A DNA stretch of 64,000 nucleotides. It comes from Mallotus nudiflorus. Its lineage: Eukaryota > Streptophyta > Magnoliopsida > Malpighiales > Euphorbiaceae. Shown here in pieces: positions 25,155-38,200 of this stretch. Position numbers and translations under genes: made by a program. The DNA lies in contig CANTUR010000049.1 of NCBI GenBank assembly GCA_947683625.1, positions 4,070,501-4,134,500 of the forward strand, read 5' to 3'. The notes beneath the pieces are model-generated. The model saw only the letters and a program-made list of their open reading frames with translations, had not been told where the DNA came from and searched no databases. Within the stretch, counting starts at the first letter, position 1. Every line of letters starts with the position of its first letter.

Positions 25155-26596
25155 AACTAGGGCTTATAATTGGGCCAACACATGGCCTAAGTCGAATTCA
25201 TCAAAAAATGGGCCTAGATAAGGTTCATGGGCCTTTTCAACATCTTAGACTAAACTTTGGTCTAAAACCCTTTTGGGCCTAGGCCCAAAGAACTTGGGCC
25301 ATTAATCCAAGTCCAATTAGAAACAACATATATTATTTATTTAATACATTAATTAATGTCTCATATTAATTAAGTATTAATTAATAATTAAACCCTTACT
25401 TGAATTAGATTTCATGATATGCTAGAATCATTGTTTAAAGTATAAATCCAATTCCGTTAATTTTAATTAACTGATTAAATGCTTTAATCAATAATTGGAT
25501 TAACATTTATGGTGATTTGGTGAAGATCTTTTAGGTGTGACTTACTAGGTTCACGTCTAATTGGCAATGAGAATATAATATCAACACTTAATACTATTTA
25601 AAAATCTTTTAAGTCTAAATGTGAAAATCCCAATTATACACATTTAGTTCTCATAAGTTATGAGTGACCCCTAGCATCAATATCATAACTGCCCAATTGA
25701 TATGAATGCACGTATTGATTCACACAAACCCTATGGTCATAACTACCATGCACTAAAATCCTTTCATTAGAAGATCCTGATATAGCCTAGAGTCAAGATT
25801 TAGTCAAACTGTAATAGCTTTATCATATGACCTCATCTCAAGTTCTACTCTTGATAAAATATAACAAATACTAAAAACACTTTCTAGCACTCAAACTCTT
25901 TCAGAATGTGTTATGTTTGTTGAATAGGAACTTATTCATTAAGAACAAACTTAGATAGCATAGGATCTTATCCCAATGCACTCCATGCAATGAATCCTAT
26001 CTTGATCGAACACTCGTCTTTATATTTAACTTGTTAGAGCCACCACATGCCATATACCTATATGTGAATAACATAAGTATGTAAGCGGTAACAAACCATA
26101 ACCATTTAAATATGGATGACCGTGTTACCTCAAGTCAATGGATTATATGCACTATTATGACCTAGTCTGTGATCGTTGACTGTAAGTGAATATCTTGTGA
26201 TCACAAATCTAACATCACTATTCGATCCACTAATTACATTAATATACACAAGTGTATTCTAATATCTTATATCAAGTAACATGACACTCACTACCTCCCA
26301 CTATTAGTATCACATACTAATAATGGAAAATAGATAAAGGTGATAGTCTAATTAATATTACCCAAATATTAATTAATCGACTATAAACTTTGTTATAGCA
26401 TATGTACTAAATAAATTTGTAGCTCATATTATTAACTCTTTGATAATAAATTTATTTAACATTATGCTAATGGATAAATACTCAAATAAATAAACACTTT
26501 ATTTAAATGAATGTTTTTTTTTTACAATTTGGGATTATTTACAATGTCAAAATATGTTATTGGTCTTTAGGGCATACCACCTATACAAATAAGACT

Positions 26597-27414
26597 TAGT
26601 AAGGAGGAATACCCTTAGAACATAGCAGCATGCACAAAGGGGATTTAAAGGAAAGGAAAAAATAAGGTGCTCATAAATAAAGAAGAATGCATAGGATTCA
26701 CTAAGTAGGCAAAAGCCTACATGGATCTAGCATAATTGATATAGACAATCTAATAATTAATAAGGGGGATAAAGCTTGAAGTTGAGGGCAAAGGCTTCAA
26801 CCTCCAAGACACATCCCTTCTCTCTGATATAATCTTGAACAACCCTTTCCCCATTATAGGGTTAAAGAAGAAAAAGGGAAGGGGAAAGAAGATATGAGAC
26901 TTAGGGAAGAACCCAAAGCAGTAATAAACATGATCATGGGGGGTCATCCTAAGAGGAAATCCCTTATAAAAATAGAAAATGGTCCAGAGGAGTGTAATTA
27001 TCAATCATTAGCTAGCAAGAATAATAAATCACATGTTCAATAAAGGATAATGAATGGTTGGATGGATCGCATAAGGATGCCTTTGTGATAGATAGGAGAA
27101 TCCTAATGAAATATAGGAAATTAAAGAGCCTCCAGGGAAGCCTGCATGGTAGCGTCAAAGAAGGAAATAGAATCCCTACCTATACAAATGCTAAAATTTG
27201 AGAGAATTAAGAAGAAGCGGCTATAACTAGTAAGGGCGATAATGGAATGGACCGTGTTTTAAGGTAGAAGAGTAAAGTTGGGAACTTAGATAGATGAGTC
27301 AATATGTTAGAATTCTTATGAGTACTGATATAGGAGGACTCCATTGTATAGTCTCCCAATGATATTTGAGGGATCAGTCCGGAGGTGATAACACATAGGT
27401 TGAATGTAGACCAT
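26597..27414 (+). other. Upstream region of gypsy element C, unrecognised
   Basis: This is about 820 bp before recognisable reverse transcriptase. In a Tat-like gypsy element this would hold the end of gag, the protease and the RT N-terminus. Only the last part (about 27380-27414) resembles the 'H-LNVD' words that precede RT. The minus-strand open frame at 26750-27004 has no recognisable domain. Confidence 0.45.
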
Positions 27415-28960
27415 TTTGTATAGATAATAAAATAGAAAAAGAAAAGACATATATTAGAGAATAAAAAAGCTATATCAGAGGAAATTAAAAAGCTTTTGAA
27501 AGTAGGCTTTATTAAGGAAGTGTATTATCTTGATTGGTTATCTAATGTAGTGTTGGTTAAGAAGGCTAATGGCAAATGAAAGATTTGTGTTGAGTTTATA
27601 GATTTGAATAGGGTTTGCCTAAAAGATAGCTATGCACTCCCCAATATTGACCAATTAGTGGATTCCATAATAAGATACAAACTATACAGCTGTATGGATA
27701 CGTATACTAGATACCACCATATCAGAATGAGCAAGACAAACAAGGAGAAAATGTCCTTTTTCATAGATAGAGGGATTTTCTATTACAAAGATATGCCCTT
27801 CAGTTTGCAAAATGCAGGGGCCATGTATCAGAGGCTAGTTAATTGAATGATTGAAGACCAGATTGGAAAAATGGTGGAAATACATGTGGACGATATGATA
27901 GTTAAAAGTGGAAGAACTATTGACCATGCTAAAGATCTGAAAGAGGTGTTCGTCATACTAAATGAGTTTAGTATGAATATGAATCCAAACAAGTCTATCT
28001 TTATGGTAAAAGAAGAGAATTTTCTTGGCTTTATGATCTTACAAAGGCTAATTGAGACCAACCTAAATAAAATCAAGGATGTTATGGAAATGAAGCCCCC
28101 ATAAACCATCAAGGAAGCACATAGGTTAAATGGAAGAATCACAACACTAGGCCACTTCATATCCTATTTCACTAGAAGGTGCCTCCTATTTTACCAAATG
28201 CTTAAGTGCCTTAAGAACTTCAAGTGGATAGATAAGTGCCAAAAAGTGTTTAAAGAGCTTAAGTCATTTCTCAATTCTCCACCACTCCTTAGCAGGCTTA
28301 AACTAGGAGAATCACTTTACTTATACCTAGCTACCTTGGAGGAAACAATGGCTTTAATGTTAGTAAGAGAGGAAAAAGATGAGTAGTTCCCTAAGTACTA
28401 TATCAATAAGGCTATAAAAAGGGCAGAATCATATATTGGAATATGGAGAAAATTAGCATTCATCTTAGTAATCTCCATGACACGGCTAAAATAATATTTT
28501 GAAGCACATCAAATTATGGTAAAAATGGAATATGGTGGAATACAAAGCCATGATAGCTGGATTCAACTTGGTCAAGGAAGTGAGACTAGATGTTAATAGT
28601 GCACAGTGACTCCCAGCAAATGATCAACCAAATGGAGGGATCATTCACCATGAAAGACATGGACATGCTAACATACATGTTCATTGCTAAAGGCATTATG
28701 GAACATATTAAGGAATCAAGAACCAGGAACTAGGCTGGTAGTAGAATAAATACCTAGGGAATCCAATCAAGTGGTAAAATAGCATATGAAGAGGAACCCC
28801 ACCATAAGGCATACTAATGGAGACATTCACAGAGCCCACCATCCATACCACCCTGAAAGTGCTTGCTAAAGATGACCTAGGATGGATGAATCCCATCATC
28901 ATATGGTTTGACTAAAGGATTCTCTTAAAGGAAAAAGAAGAAGATAAAAAAATCTAATAA
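27415..28960 (+). pseudogene. Ty3/gypsy element C reverse transcriptase and RNase H
   Basis: The plus strand reads through recognisable gypsy (Tat-like) RT. 'KLLKVGFIKEVYYLDWLSNV' is followed by 'VLVKKANGK' and a stop, then 'DLNRVCLKDSYALPNIDQLV' and 'YKDMPFSLQNAGAMYQRLVN'. The active site reads VDD in 'VEIHVDDMIVKS' (27880-27912), then 'FLGFMILQRLIETN'. 28130-28500 continues through the connection and RNase H start ('FKWIDKCQKVFKELKSFLNS'). At least four in-frame stops occur (for example at 27578, 27844 and 28102), so it is dead. RNase H is badly eroded after 28500. Confidence 0.92.
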
Positions 28961-30050
28961 AAAATAGCTATGTATTTGTATAAAGATAGGGTATTTATTA
29001 GGAGATTCATTGTACACCCTTAGTTGTGTTGTGTCACAATAGAAGAAGGGAAATACATATTAAAGGAAATCTAAAAAGGTATTAGGGGAGCCCTTAAGGC
29101 CGATAGTATAGTGACCCAAAAAGCCTTATTATAAGGGCATTATTGGCCAACACTGGCAAAGAAATTAGATAAGTGCCAGTACTAACAATAGAAGCAGATG
29201 TAAAGGAATTAGCAAAGAAATGACCACTAGGTGTTGCATGGCCTTTTGTGTAGTGAGAAATGGATATCCTTGGTTTGTTTTCCTATGTTAAAGGATAAAG
29301 AAAGTTCTTAATAGTGATGGTGGACCATTTCATAAATGGGTAGAGGTAAAACCACTAGTGTCCATCTCTCAAAAGAAAATCACTAACTTCTTTTGGAAAA
29401 AGGTTGTATGCAAATATGGAATACCAAAAAGACTCATTATAGACAATAAAAAATAATTTAACTGTAAGGAATTTAAAAATTTTTGCCAAGGCCTACACAT
29501 AGAGGTACAATTAACATCCATAGCGCACCCACAAACTAATGGCATGACAAAAGTGATGAATCGTATTCTATTATAAGGAATCAAGAACATATTGGACCAA
29601 GCAAAAGGAGAATGGGCCAAAGAGCAATACAATATGTTATGGTATTATAGAACCACTCCAATGGATGGTATTGGAGAAATCCCCTTTGGGCTTGCTTATG
29701 GGATAGAAGCAATGGTATTTAAAAAAATTGGCATCCCAAATTACAGAGTAGTGATGTATGGTGAAAAGCTAAACCATGAGGCTCTTCAAATGAACCTTGT
29801 TATGTTGGGAGACTCCAGGGAAATGGCAGAAATTAGGATGGCTACTTGTAAATAGAAGATAAGCCACTACCATAATAGGTGGATTAAATTATGGAAGTTT
29901 GATTAGGGAGATCTAGTGTTAATTAAAGCAGATATACATAGGGGAAACATTGGACTAGGAAATTTGGAGCCTTATTGGCAATATAAAGTGGAAGAAATTG
30001 TAGGTCCAACCATATATATGTTGTCATAAACCAATGACAAACCCTTACTA
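28961..30050 (+). pseudogene. Ty3/gypsy element C integrase
   Basis: The zinc-binding region at about 28970-29190 keeps 'GHYWPTLAKKLDKCQY' but has lost part of its H2C2 set. The core follows at 29250-29560: 'KYGIPKRLIIDNKK' carries the second catalytic Asp, and 'AHPQTNGMTKVMNRIL' is the end-of-core block, with the catalytic Glu replaced by Lys in 'GMTK'. 29592-29855 reads 'WAKEQYNMLWYYRTTPMDGI' and 'IPFGLAYGIEAM', the typical gypsy integrase C-terminal stretch. Stops and frameshifts are present. The pol ends near 30050, and tandem repeats begin about 230 bp further on. Confidence 0.9.
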
Positions 30051-30282
30051 GGACATGGAATGCCATGAATCTCAAGAAGTTATATTAGTAAATAAGCACC
30101 GAGTAGTTGGAAGAAAGTGCTTAAAACTATTATAATGTGCCAAATTGATGTTGAAAAGTTCATGCCTTTTCTTATGGGCAAGCTACCCCATTTTTTATCA
30201 CTTTAGGTTTCAAGTTAATGATCAATATGAGGCATCGAGCCATTTTTTCTCCATCATAAATAATCTAAAATTGTTCGCAAGA

Positions 30283-31240
30283 TGTAATTAAGCCTTGGAA
30301 TAATGAATCACCCAAAGGAGCTTTGTAAAATTTAAATAAGCCCTTAGCATGATCAATTGCATAAAGGACCTTTATAAAATTTACATAAGTCCTTGGCACC
30401 ATGTATCACTTAGAGGAGCTTTATAAAATTTAAATAAGCCCCTGGCAAGATGAATTGCCCAAAGGAGCTTCATAAAATTTATATAAGCCCTTGGCATAAC
30501 AAAACGCCTAAAAGAGCTTCCTAAAATTTAAATAAGCCTTAACATGATGAATAGCCCATAAGAGCTTCATAAAATTTAAAAAAGCCCCTAGCATGATGAA
30601 TCATCTAGAGGAGCATCATAAAATTTAAATAAGCCTTTGGCATAATGAATTGCCTAAAGGAGCTTTGAAAACTTCAAATAAGCTCTTGGCATGACAAATC
30701 ACCCAGAGGAGATTTTTAAAATTTAAATAACCCTTTGTATGAAAAATCGCCTAAAAGAGCTTCATAAAATTTAAACAAGCCATAGCATGATGAATCACCC
30801 AAAGGAGCTTCGTAAAATTCAAACAAGCACCTAGCACGACAAATCACTTAAAGGAGTTTCATAAAATTTAAATAAGCCCATGGCACCATGAATTGCCCAA
30901 AGGAGCTTTGTAAAATTTAAACAAGCTCCTGGAGCGATGAATTGCCCAAAGGAGATTTGTAAAATTTTAAACAAGCCCCTAGCAAGATGAATCACCCAAA
31001 GGAACTTCATAAATTTAAATAAGCCCTTCGTGTGACAAATTGCCCATAGGTACTTTGTGAAATTTCATAAGCTGTTGGCATGACAAATTGCTTAAAAGAG
31101 CTTCATGAAATTTAATAAACCTTAGCATGATGAATCACCTAAAGGAGCCTTGCGAAATTTGACTAAAACTATAGCATGACAAATCACTAAATGAGTGTTA
31201 TAAAATTGGAACAAATCCATTATATGACAAACCACCCAGG
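30283..31240 (+). repeat. Minisatellite, about 19 units of roughly 49 bp
   Basis: A unit of about 49 bp is repeated about 19 times, diverged between copies. Each holds a GGAGCTTCATAAAATTTAA-like word, an AAGCCCTTGGCATGA-like word and a GAATCACCCAAA-like word. Clear unit starts include 30317, 30366, 30415 and 30464. It begins about 230 bp after the gypsy C integrase, the position of the 3' untranslated tandem repeats known in Tat-lineage gypsy elements. No reading frame is conserved through it. Confidence 0.92.
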
Positions 31241-32200
31241 AAAATCTCTTAAAATAAACCTCAAAAAATAGCTAAAGTATCCCCTAGGATGGACGAAATG
31301 CATAACACAATGCATCTCCTTAGAATAATATCTCAAAAAATATACTAAGTCCCCACTATAGTGAATTAGAACATGCAAAATCCCACAATAATGAAACATC
31401 TAGAACATGTAAAAATGCAAAAAGAAAATGCAACATTCTTAATAATGCTGCCAATTCATTCTCCAAGTGGTTGAGTAACTTGCAAAATATATCCTATAAG
31501 AGGGTTTTCTAGGTGGGGTCTCAACATACCCACTCTGATGATTAAGTTAGAATAAGGAGAAGGAGAGCAAGTTATGAAATAAGCTAGTGTTTTTCTTGTC
31601 ACTTACCTCCCCTTTCATTTATTAGTATGTATATATAAAGCTTATCGAGTGCTAGGTGTCACGTGATGGCTTGAGGAGGATACTATTCATATGGGAGTGT
31701 CTCCCCCCCTTTTGGCTATATATGCTCAAATAGGCTAGCTTGGTCAAGTTACTATAGTTTGGACTTGTGCCCTTGGACGTCACCCATGTCACGAAGTAGC
31801 CTGCCATATAATTTATTTTGGTAAGTATGTTGTTGGCATGGCTACGAGCATCTTTGCATTGTTTATTTGTGTACGAACTCATATTTACAAGGCTAGCAAG
31901 GCTAAAATGTCCTTTTCCTATTAGTTTATTGGTTATGTTTGCTTCTTTTGTCATTAACATTTTATGTTGGTGTTGTGCTAGCCATCTTCCTTGAGCAAAT
32001 AAAGAGAAATATTTACACAAGTATTTGGGCTTTGAGCTCTATGGGCTTATTAGGCTCCATTCTCATGGGAAATTTTCCTCTTTATAGTATTAGGATTCTA
32101 TAATTTATGTTCAATATATGATACATACTTCAATCCACCACTTGTTCATCGGTGCGTTGTTTCATGAATCTCTTGGTCTGCTGCCTTTTATCGCAAATGG
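31241..32200. other. Spacer between inverted minisatellites; possible gypsy C LTR
   Basis: This stretch of about 960 bp has no recognisable protein. It includes a TATA-type word (GTATATATAAAGC, 31630-31642) followed by a mixed-composition stretch, as in an LTR promoter. No second copy is in the window, so an LTR cannot be proven. The minus-strand open frame 31652-32020 (122 codons) resembles no known family. Confidence 0.4.
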
Positions 32201-33240
32201 GTTGGATGGTCAAATCTAAAACATGTTTGATTCACCCTTATAAGCGATTTGTTCCACTAAAAATTGGCTTTCACAAAATGACAATAGGGTCATTTCAGCA
32301 AACAATTTGCCATATTATGGATAATCATTACTCTTTGATATAAGGTTTGTCACGTTATGGGAAGTCATTGTGCTCTAGTGGATGGTTGGCCACACTAATG
32401 GAGGATCTCCATAAGTTTCATAATCGACTCATCTTTGTAGTATATTAGCATTCATATAATGGTATAATCATTTGTGTCCATATAAGCAATCTATTTTATC
32501 GAGAGAGTAATTCAAGTAACCCAATGGTATAGTCCTATTGGCATTCCTCAAGAGCATTTCCATTTTCAGGAGTTAGCCGACTATAGTTAAATTTGCTTTA
32601 ACATTTCCTAGAGGCATGTTAAAGGGATTCAAGTTACCATATTAATATATCCCTCAACAAAGCCTAAAGTGTAAACAAAAGAAAGGAATGGCGATCTATG
32701 TTTGTAGGCTATCCACTGTATTGAGGGGAATAAGGTGATGATGTTTCATCCTTACAATTGATTAGTTAAGCTAAGTTAGATTAAAGATCATGTTTCATCC
32801 TTATAAGCGATTCATCTCTAGAGGCAGTTCATTAAGCTAAAGGAAATAAAGAAATGATAATCTATCCTTACAGGTTATTCATCACATTGAGGGGAATAGA
32901 GTAAAGGCAATACATACATCCCTACCAGTAATTCATTGCACTGAGGGGAAATCCCTGTGGGTGATTCATTGCACTAAGTGGAATATTAAAATTATGATTC
33001 ATCCCTATAAATGATTCATCATGTTAAGGGGAAATAGTGATTATAATTCATCCCTTCAAGCGATTTATCATACTAAGGGGAAATAGAGAAATTATGATTC
33101 ATCCTTATAGGTAATTCATCACGTTGTGGAGAAACATATATTATAATTCATCCATATGGATGATTCTTCATGCTAAGGGGAAATAGAGAAATTATTATTC
33201 ATCCCTACAGGTGATTTGTCACATTGAGGGGTTTATAAAT
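32200..33240 (-). repeat. Second minisatellite, about 50 bp units, inverted relative to the first
   Basis: Clear units of about 50 bp occur from about 32700 to 33235 (for example ATCC... starts at 33001, 33050, 33100, 33150 and 33200). More degenerate copies reach back to about 32200. The unit reads GATTCATCATGTTAAGGGG plus AAATAGAGAAATTATGATTC. Its reverse complement shares GATGAATCACC, CATAA-TTT and CCCCT-TAGCAT with the 30283-31240 unit, in the same order and almost the same period. It therefore appears to be the same repeat family in inverted orientation. Confidence 0.8.
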
Positions 33241-33389
33241 ATTGTAATAGCTCCACTTAGGCAATTCTTGATCATTTATAAGGGATTGTTTTTTACAGCT
33301 ACAAAGAGCTACAAAATAGAAGATTTTGACAGTAATATATTTGAAATACAAAAGATTGATGAAAGAATCCATTAGTACTTATAATATAT

Positions 33390-34316
33390 ACAACTTGACA
33401 AATGGACAAAGGTCCATTTAATAAACAATAGATTCAAAATGATGACATCCAATATTGTTGAATCACTAAACTCTACTATAAAAAAATGCATGGGAACTTC
33501 CAATTGTAATTTTAATTGAATATTTGTGAGGTATGATGCATGAATGGACATCCATAAACAAAAACATCGCACTAAGTACATTCAGAAAGCTTGGGACCTG
33601 AAGAAATACTCAACAAAAACTACATAAAACCTTCAAAATTAAAGGCCATCTTTAAAAATTTCTCTTCTCTCTTTCACATAATCACTAAATATTATTTCTT
33701 CACTTTTTGGTTTTTTCTTGTCTTGAATTTTCATAGCTTAATAATATTCTTATTTTATGGTACAGTGAAAACAACATGACTAAGTATTTAAAAACTAATT
33801 AAATGTACATATCCTTTATAAAACTGCAACCTTTTGGTTTAAATATCTTATACATAAAAAAAATAAAATTTTGAATCTTTTCAGGTTAGATGATCAAACA
33901 AAGAACTGTTCAATGTTTATAATAACGAAAAATAAGAAATAGTCAACCTTAAAGACAAAATAAGCACTTGTAATAAATTTTAGCATGATGAACTACCATG
34001 TGAGCACACATTAGATATTCTTAAGCAGTTAAATCAAGAGCCTTACGCTTATTTATCACATTTCTACACCAAAGAGGCAATGCTTGCAACATATGAAGCA
34101 ACAGTATACCCTTTGCCAAGTCAATCAACATGGTGCATTCTAAATACAATTAAAGACATAGTGTTACTACCTCTAAAAGGAAGAATTCGTGCCAAAAGAC
34201 CTAAATAGACAAGATTAAAAAATCCATGGGAAATCAAATAAGAAAATAAGTGTGGAAGATGTGGATAGTATGGACATAATAGACAAACATGTAGAAATCC
34301 ACCAAAGATGCAGTGA
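33390..34316 (+). pseudogene. Mutator-like (MULE) transposase relic
   Basis: 33430-33490 reads 'MMTSNIVESLNSTIKKCMGT', the MULE block T-S-N-I/x-E-S-x-N. A broken SWIM zinc finger follows at 33970-34030 ('DELPCEHTLDILKQLNQEPY', with the upstream C-x-C damaged). Then comes 'FYTKEAMLATYEATVYPLPS' and a C-terminal zinc knuckle 'KCGRCG', stop, 'YGHNRQTCRNPP' (C-x2-C-x4-H-x4-C spacing). These are the C-terminal domains of MuDR/FAR1-type transposases. Stops, and a gap of about 300 bp of AT-rich sequence at 33640-33960, break it. The DDE catalytic part is missing, and no terminal inverted repeats were seen. Confidence 0.85.
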
Positions 34317-35280
34317 AATTTAGAATCCTTTTAATATATTTTCAGTTTTAGAATAAAAAATTGTCTCATACAAGTATAGTGACATTAATAACAATAATAA
34401 AAATTGCATTGATATTTTTTCTTTATATTTTGCAAACATAATTACAATTATTAGATTTTCATATAAATATTTAATATTCAAACTAGAACCAAAATTCTCA
34501 TATTGTACATTATTCAAAGCATAAAAAGCTGGAACTTAAAAATGAGAATCACAAACTAAAATACAACCAAAATGATACAAAATTATATAGTAAATTTAGA
34601 AGAATAGAACCTCATCACCAACAGTAAATTTAAAAAACTTATAATCATAACCATCCTTCTTAACAAAAAAATAAATAATAAATAAATATTTGGACAAAAT
34701 CACATAAAAAACTATTAAATACAGTATCAAAAACCAAAAAAAAAACTAAAACGATACAACAATATAAACTCAGTATAACACACTAAGATCAATTAAAAAA
34801 GAAAGAATCAAAGAAATACTTCATCAAACAAAATAAAATTAAATAAACTTGTACATTATTTTTAAAGTGAACAAACAATTGAACAAAACAAACAAAAATT
34901 AAAATCCTCAAATTATTTTATTATACTTTTAGTTGCATTTCAGTATTTGATAATCTTTGTTAATAACCTGTAAACAATTATAGAGAATAAAAACAACAAT
35001 TCTTCATAAAACATATAACCTAAGCATAAAAAACACAATACAAAATACATCGAAATGAATTCAAATGATTATATAATGAAAACCAAATATTGTCTTTACA
35101 ATATCCAACTGTGACAACAAAATAATAATAAAATTCAATTTTTAAAAACAAAAAAAAATCCTAAAAACAACTTAAGGTAGACTTTATTCTTTCCACTAAA
35201 AATCAAACAGCTTTTTTCTTCAATTTCTCTCTTTATTTGAGACTTCCCCCATGTCCATGTTCACTATCAACAACATCCCT
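34317..35280. other. AT-rich non-coding gap
   Basis: This is a very AT-rich interval between the ends of the converging MULE transposase and Ulp1-like pseudogenes. Short open frames on both strands show no domain. It is probably internal, untranslated MULE sequence. Confidence 0.5.
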
Positions 35281-38200
35281 CTATTTCATCTTTCCATAGC
35301 CATACAAATTGACAACATATGGAATTCTCATATCTTCAATACTCATATTCAAAGGAATCTCCAAACCATAAAGTAAGAACTTTGCAAAAGAAACAACAAA
35401 AACACTATAGTCACTACAAAAAAATGACCAAAAATTAAAATACTATAAAACTTGAAAAAATAATTTAAAAACTAAATCAAAACAAACTTACTTATTCTTT
35501 TGTTATGGAAGCTCATCTACCAATAAAACATCAAATGGATCTATGACCTTTTTAGAATTAGAAACAGCTTCAAAACCTTGATCTTTATAATTTTCCCAAA
35601 AACCATCAAGAAAAAAAGGTAAAAAAATGCTATAAGCTTCTAAGCATTCCATCACCAATCTATTACTCCTTACACAGCTCATGGAATTGCAAATATAAAT
35701 CTTTCTATCCTTGAACTTCAAACAACCTAATACCCAATGTTTTTTCTTAGCAACATGAATTGGAAAGAAAATTTCATGAACTTCAAACCAAGGAGTGTTT
35801 CTCATCATATAAAACCCAAGAATGTATTCAACCACATAATAATCAATATTAATAATAGAAATATCATTATTCTTTCCTAAAAACATAATACATAAACTTT
35901 GGATACACTAATCAAATTGATTATTAGTAATAGTGAACTTCACACAACTATCAGGAAAGACTTTCCTTTTCTTCCTCAAATAGTAATACAAAACATCAAT
36001 ATGCTGTAAAAATAAATAGAATAATATAAAACACTAATAACATTTATAGTATATATTCAATTTATTTATAGTATCATATATAAAAATAAATAATAAAGCT
36101 TATAGAAGAAGACATCAAATATCCACAGTAATTATGAGTATGAAACCATGTTTTTAAGAAAACTAAATCAACTCAAAATTTGAAACTAAGATATATAAGG
36201 TCATCTTCATTAGAATACAACTTTTTCTTAAAAAAAAAACCAATTAAAAAATCTAATGAAAAAAATAACAAATAATGATTTCAAAAGTAAAACATACTTA
36301 TTCTTCTTCTTCAAACCAATAGCCATCCACTTATCTGATTTAGACTAAATCTAATCATCCAAATTTTCAATATGAGAGGATGCATATCTTTAACAACAAT
36401 TAAAAAATTCTTTGTAATAGAAATATTAAAAGATCCAAATTCATTAACAAAAGGGGATTTCATAAAATATGCAGGCTTATGCTCCCTTTTACATGGAATA
36501 GGACTTCGAAGTCTCTATCATCATTCTATGAATACAAAATTATATTAGAAACCAAAAGGCAAAGAAAAACATACAAAAAAACTAACACAAACTAATAATA
36601 ATACATACCACATTAACATCCTTCACATGCTTTCCACCAAGAACACCAGAATGTGTACAAACACAAACAGAATCTCCCTTTTCAATAACCTATTAAATAA
36701 AAAAATGAAAACATATATAAAGAAAAAGAAAAAATACAAAAATATATATAAAAAAAACATACAACATCTACACCAAATTCACCAATAGGTTTTAAAGCAC
36801 ACTGAATGACATTATTAGCATCATCAACATCAACATCCACATTCTTTATACCCTAAAAAAGAATAGAAAAATTATAATCAGAAACTAAAATGAAACCAAA
36901 AAGATACATAACATAAATAATAAAAAAGTTAAAATATCACATTGGAATCCTTTCTCATTTCATTAGCAACAATAATAACTTTTATAGTATAATCATTTAA
37001 ATTGGTACTACCTCCAACATCATCAAATGGCTTCTTATCAAACTAAAAATAAGAAACTAAAAAACAACCAAAAAGATACAAAAATAAAAATAAATCATAC
37101 CACAATAGCATCCTTCAATAGTTCATCACCCTACTAACATCTTCAAAAAATTCAGATTCATGACCCTTTTCTTTTGCACCCTCACCATCATCACCAGAGC
37201 CATCACCATTACTTTTCTTATCATTCCTACCAATTTTAGAGCCTTCACCAAAACCATAACCATAATATCACCTACACTTTTTCCTATAAAATAGAATCTT
37301 AGAAAACATACTAAATATAAAAACACAACACTAATAAAAATAATAAAAAAAACTACCTCCAACACCTAAATAACTAGACCCATCTTCCCTATCTTTATCT
37401 TCTCTTTTATGCAAAATTTGAATATCATCAGGAAAATCATTATCATTAGAACCACCCTCATTAGACTTATAAGAGTCACTTTCAGCAACAACATGTTTAC
37501 CCTATTAAAAAAAAATACATTAGGTTTATGTTCAATATCTTATTCAAAAAAAAATTCAAATCTCAAACTTACTTTATCACCAAGATCCTCTTTACAATCA
37601 ACACTAACTTTTTCTAAAACCAAATTCAGAGTAGAAAAAAGGTAATCAAACTTTTCATTCACAAACAACTTTAAAGCAGCCAATTCATTCAGCAAACTCT
37701 TTTGTCTTTCATAAAGATTTTGCAAAACATCATTAGATTTAGGAGTATTCTCTCTATTCTTAGAAGAATCAAAATCCTCATTTACTCTTTTCTTTGTCAA
37801 ACATATCTCCTAAAATTAGCACCTCTTTCTCTTGAGCAGTGGGATAGATTTTTTTCACCTTTACCTAAAAAACACAAACTATTAAAACCAAAAAAATCAA
37901 AAACAAAATAAAAACATAAGATATACAAAAAAAAAATTTACCTTCTTTAAAGAACCTTTGCAAACAGACCTCTTCAATACCTTGTAACTTAGAGATACAT
38001 TACATCCCCAATTCAAAATTTGAGGAATTTTGCCAAGATTATGAAAACAAAGGTTTGCAAGCCCAAAACAATAAAATTCATAAAACCAAACTTACAAAGC
38101 ATAAGGAAAACCATTTAATCTATAAAATGAACCATCAATTTTATTTTTTCCCCACTTTCCCTTTTATATAATCCAAAGTCACATAGAAAACATCTTTTCC

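Larger units (their letters stand above)
2149..26591 (-). mobile_element. Ty1/copia retrotransposon A, full length but broken by nested insertions
   Basis: Two matching LTRs (2149-8201 and 15661-26591, each about 2.26 kb after nested insertions are removed) flank a minus-strand internal region in the copia order gag, protease, integrase, reverse transcriptase, RNase H. A primer-binding site lies at 15646-15660. The flanks AGACA (2144-2148) and AGACT (26592-26596) fit a 5-bp target duplication with one change. The internal region is split by a solo gypsy LTR, and each LTR carries another insertion. All coding parts contain stops and frameshifts, so the element is dead. The outer LTR ends are not a clean TG...CA, so boundaries at the pol side are good to a few bases only. 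Confidence 0.85.
15661..26591 (-). repeat. 5' LTR of copia A (interrupted by element B)
   Basis: It matches the left LTR of element A. The match runs from TGAAGGAAAC (15661) to 16488, is broken by element B, and resumes at 25155 to about 26591. The joined length is about 2.27 kb. The intact site for element B is visible in the left LTR near 6765-6780 (TACGAACTAGGGC). The LTR would have carried the element's promoter and polyadenylation signals. Confidence 0.85.

Noticed and set aside
30283..31240. Regular repeats that could suggest a CRISPR array
   Set aside because: Units are head-to-tail without unique spacers, are diverged, and lie in a plant retrotransposon.
31652..32020. Minus-strand open frame of 122 codons
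   Set aside because: No recognisable domain; it lies in a probable LTR or spacer between minisatellites.
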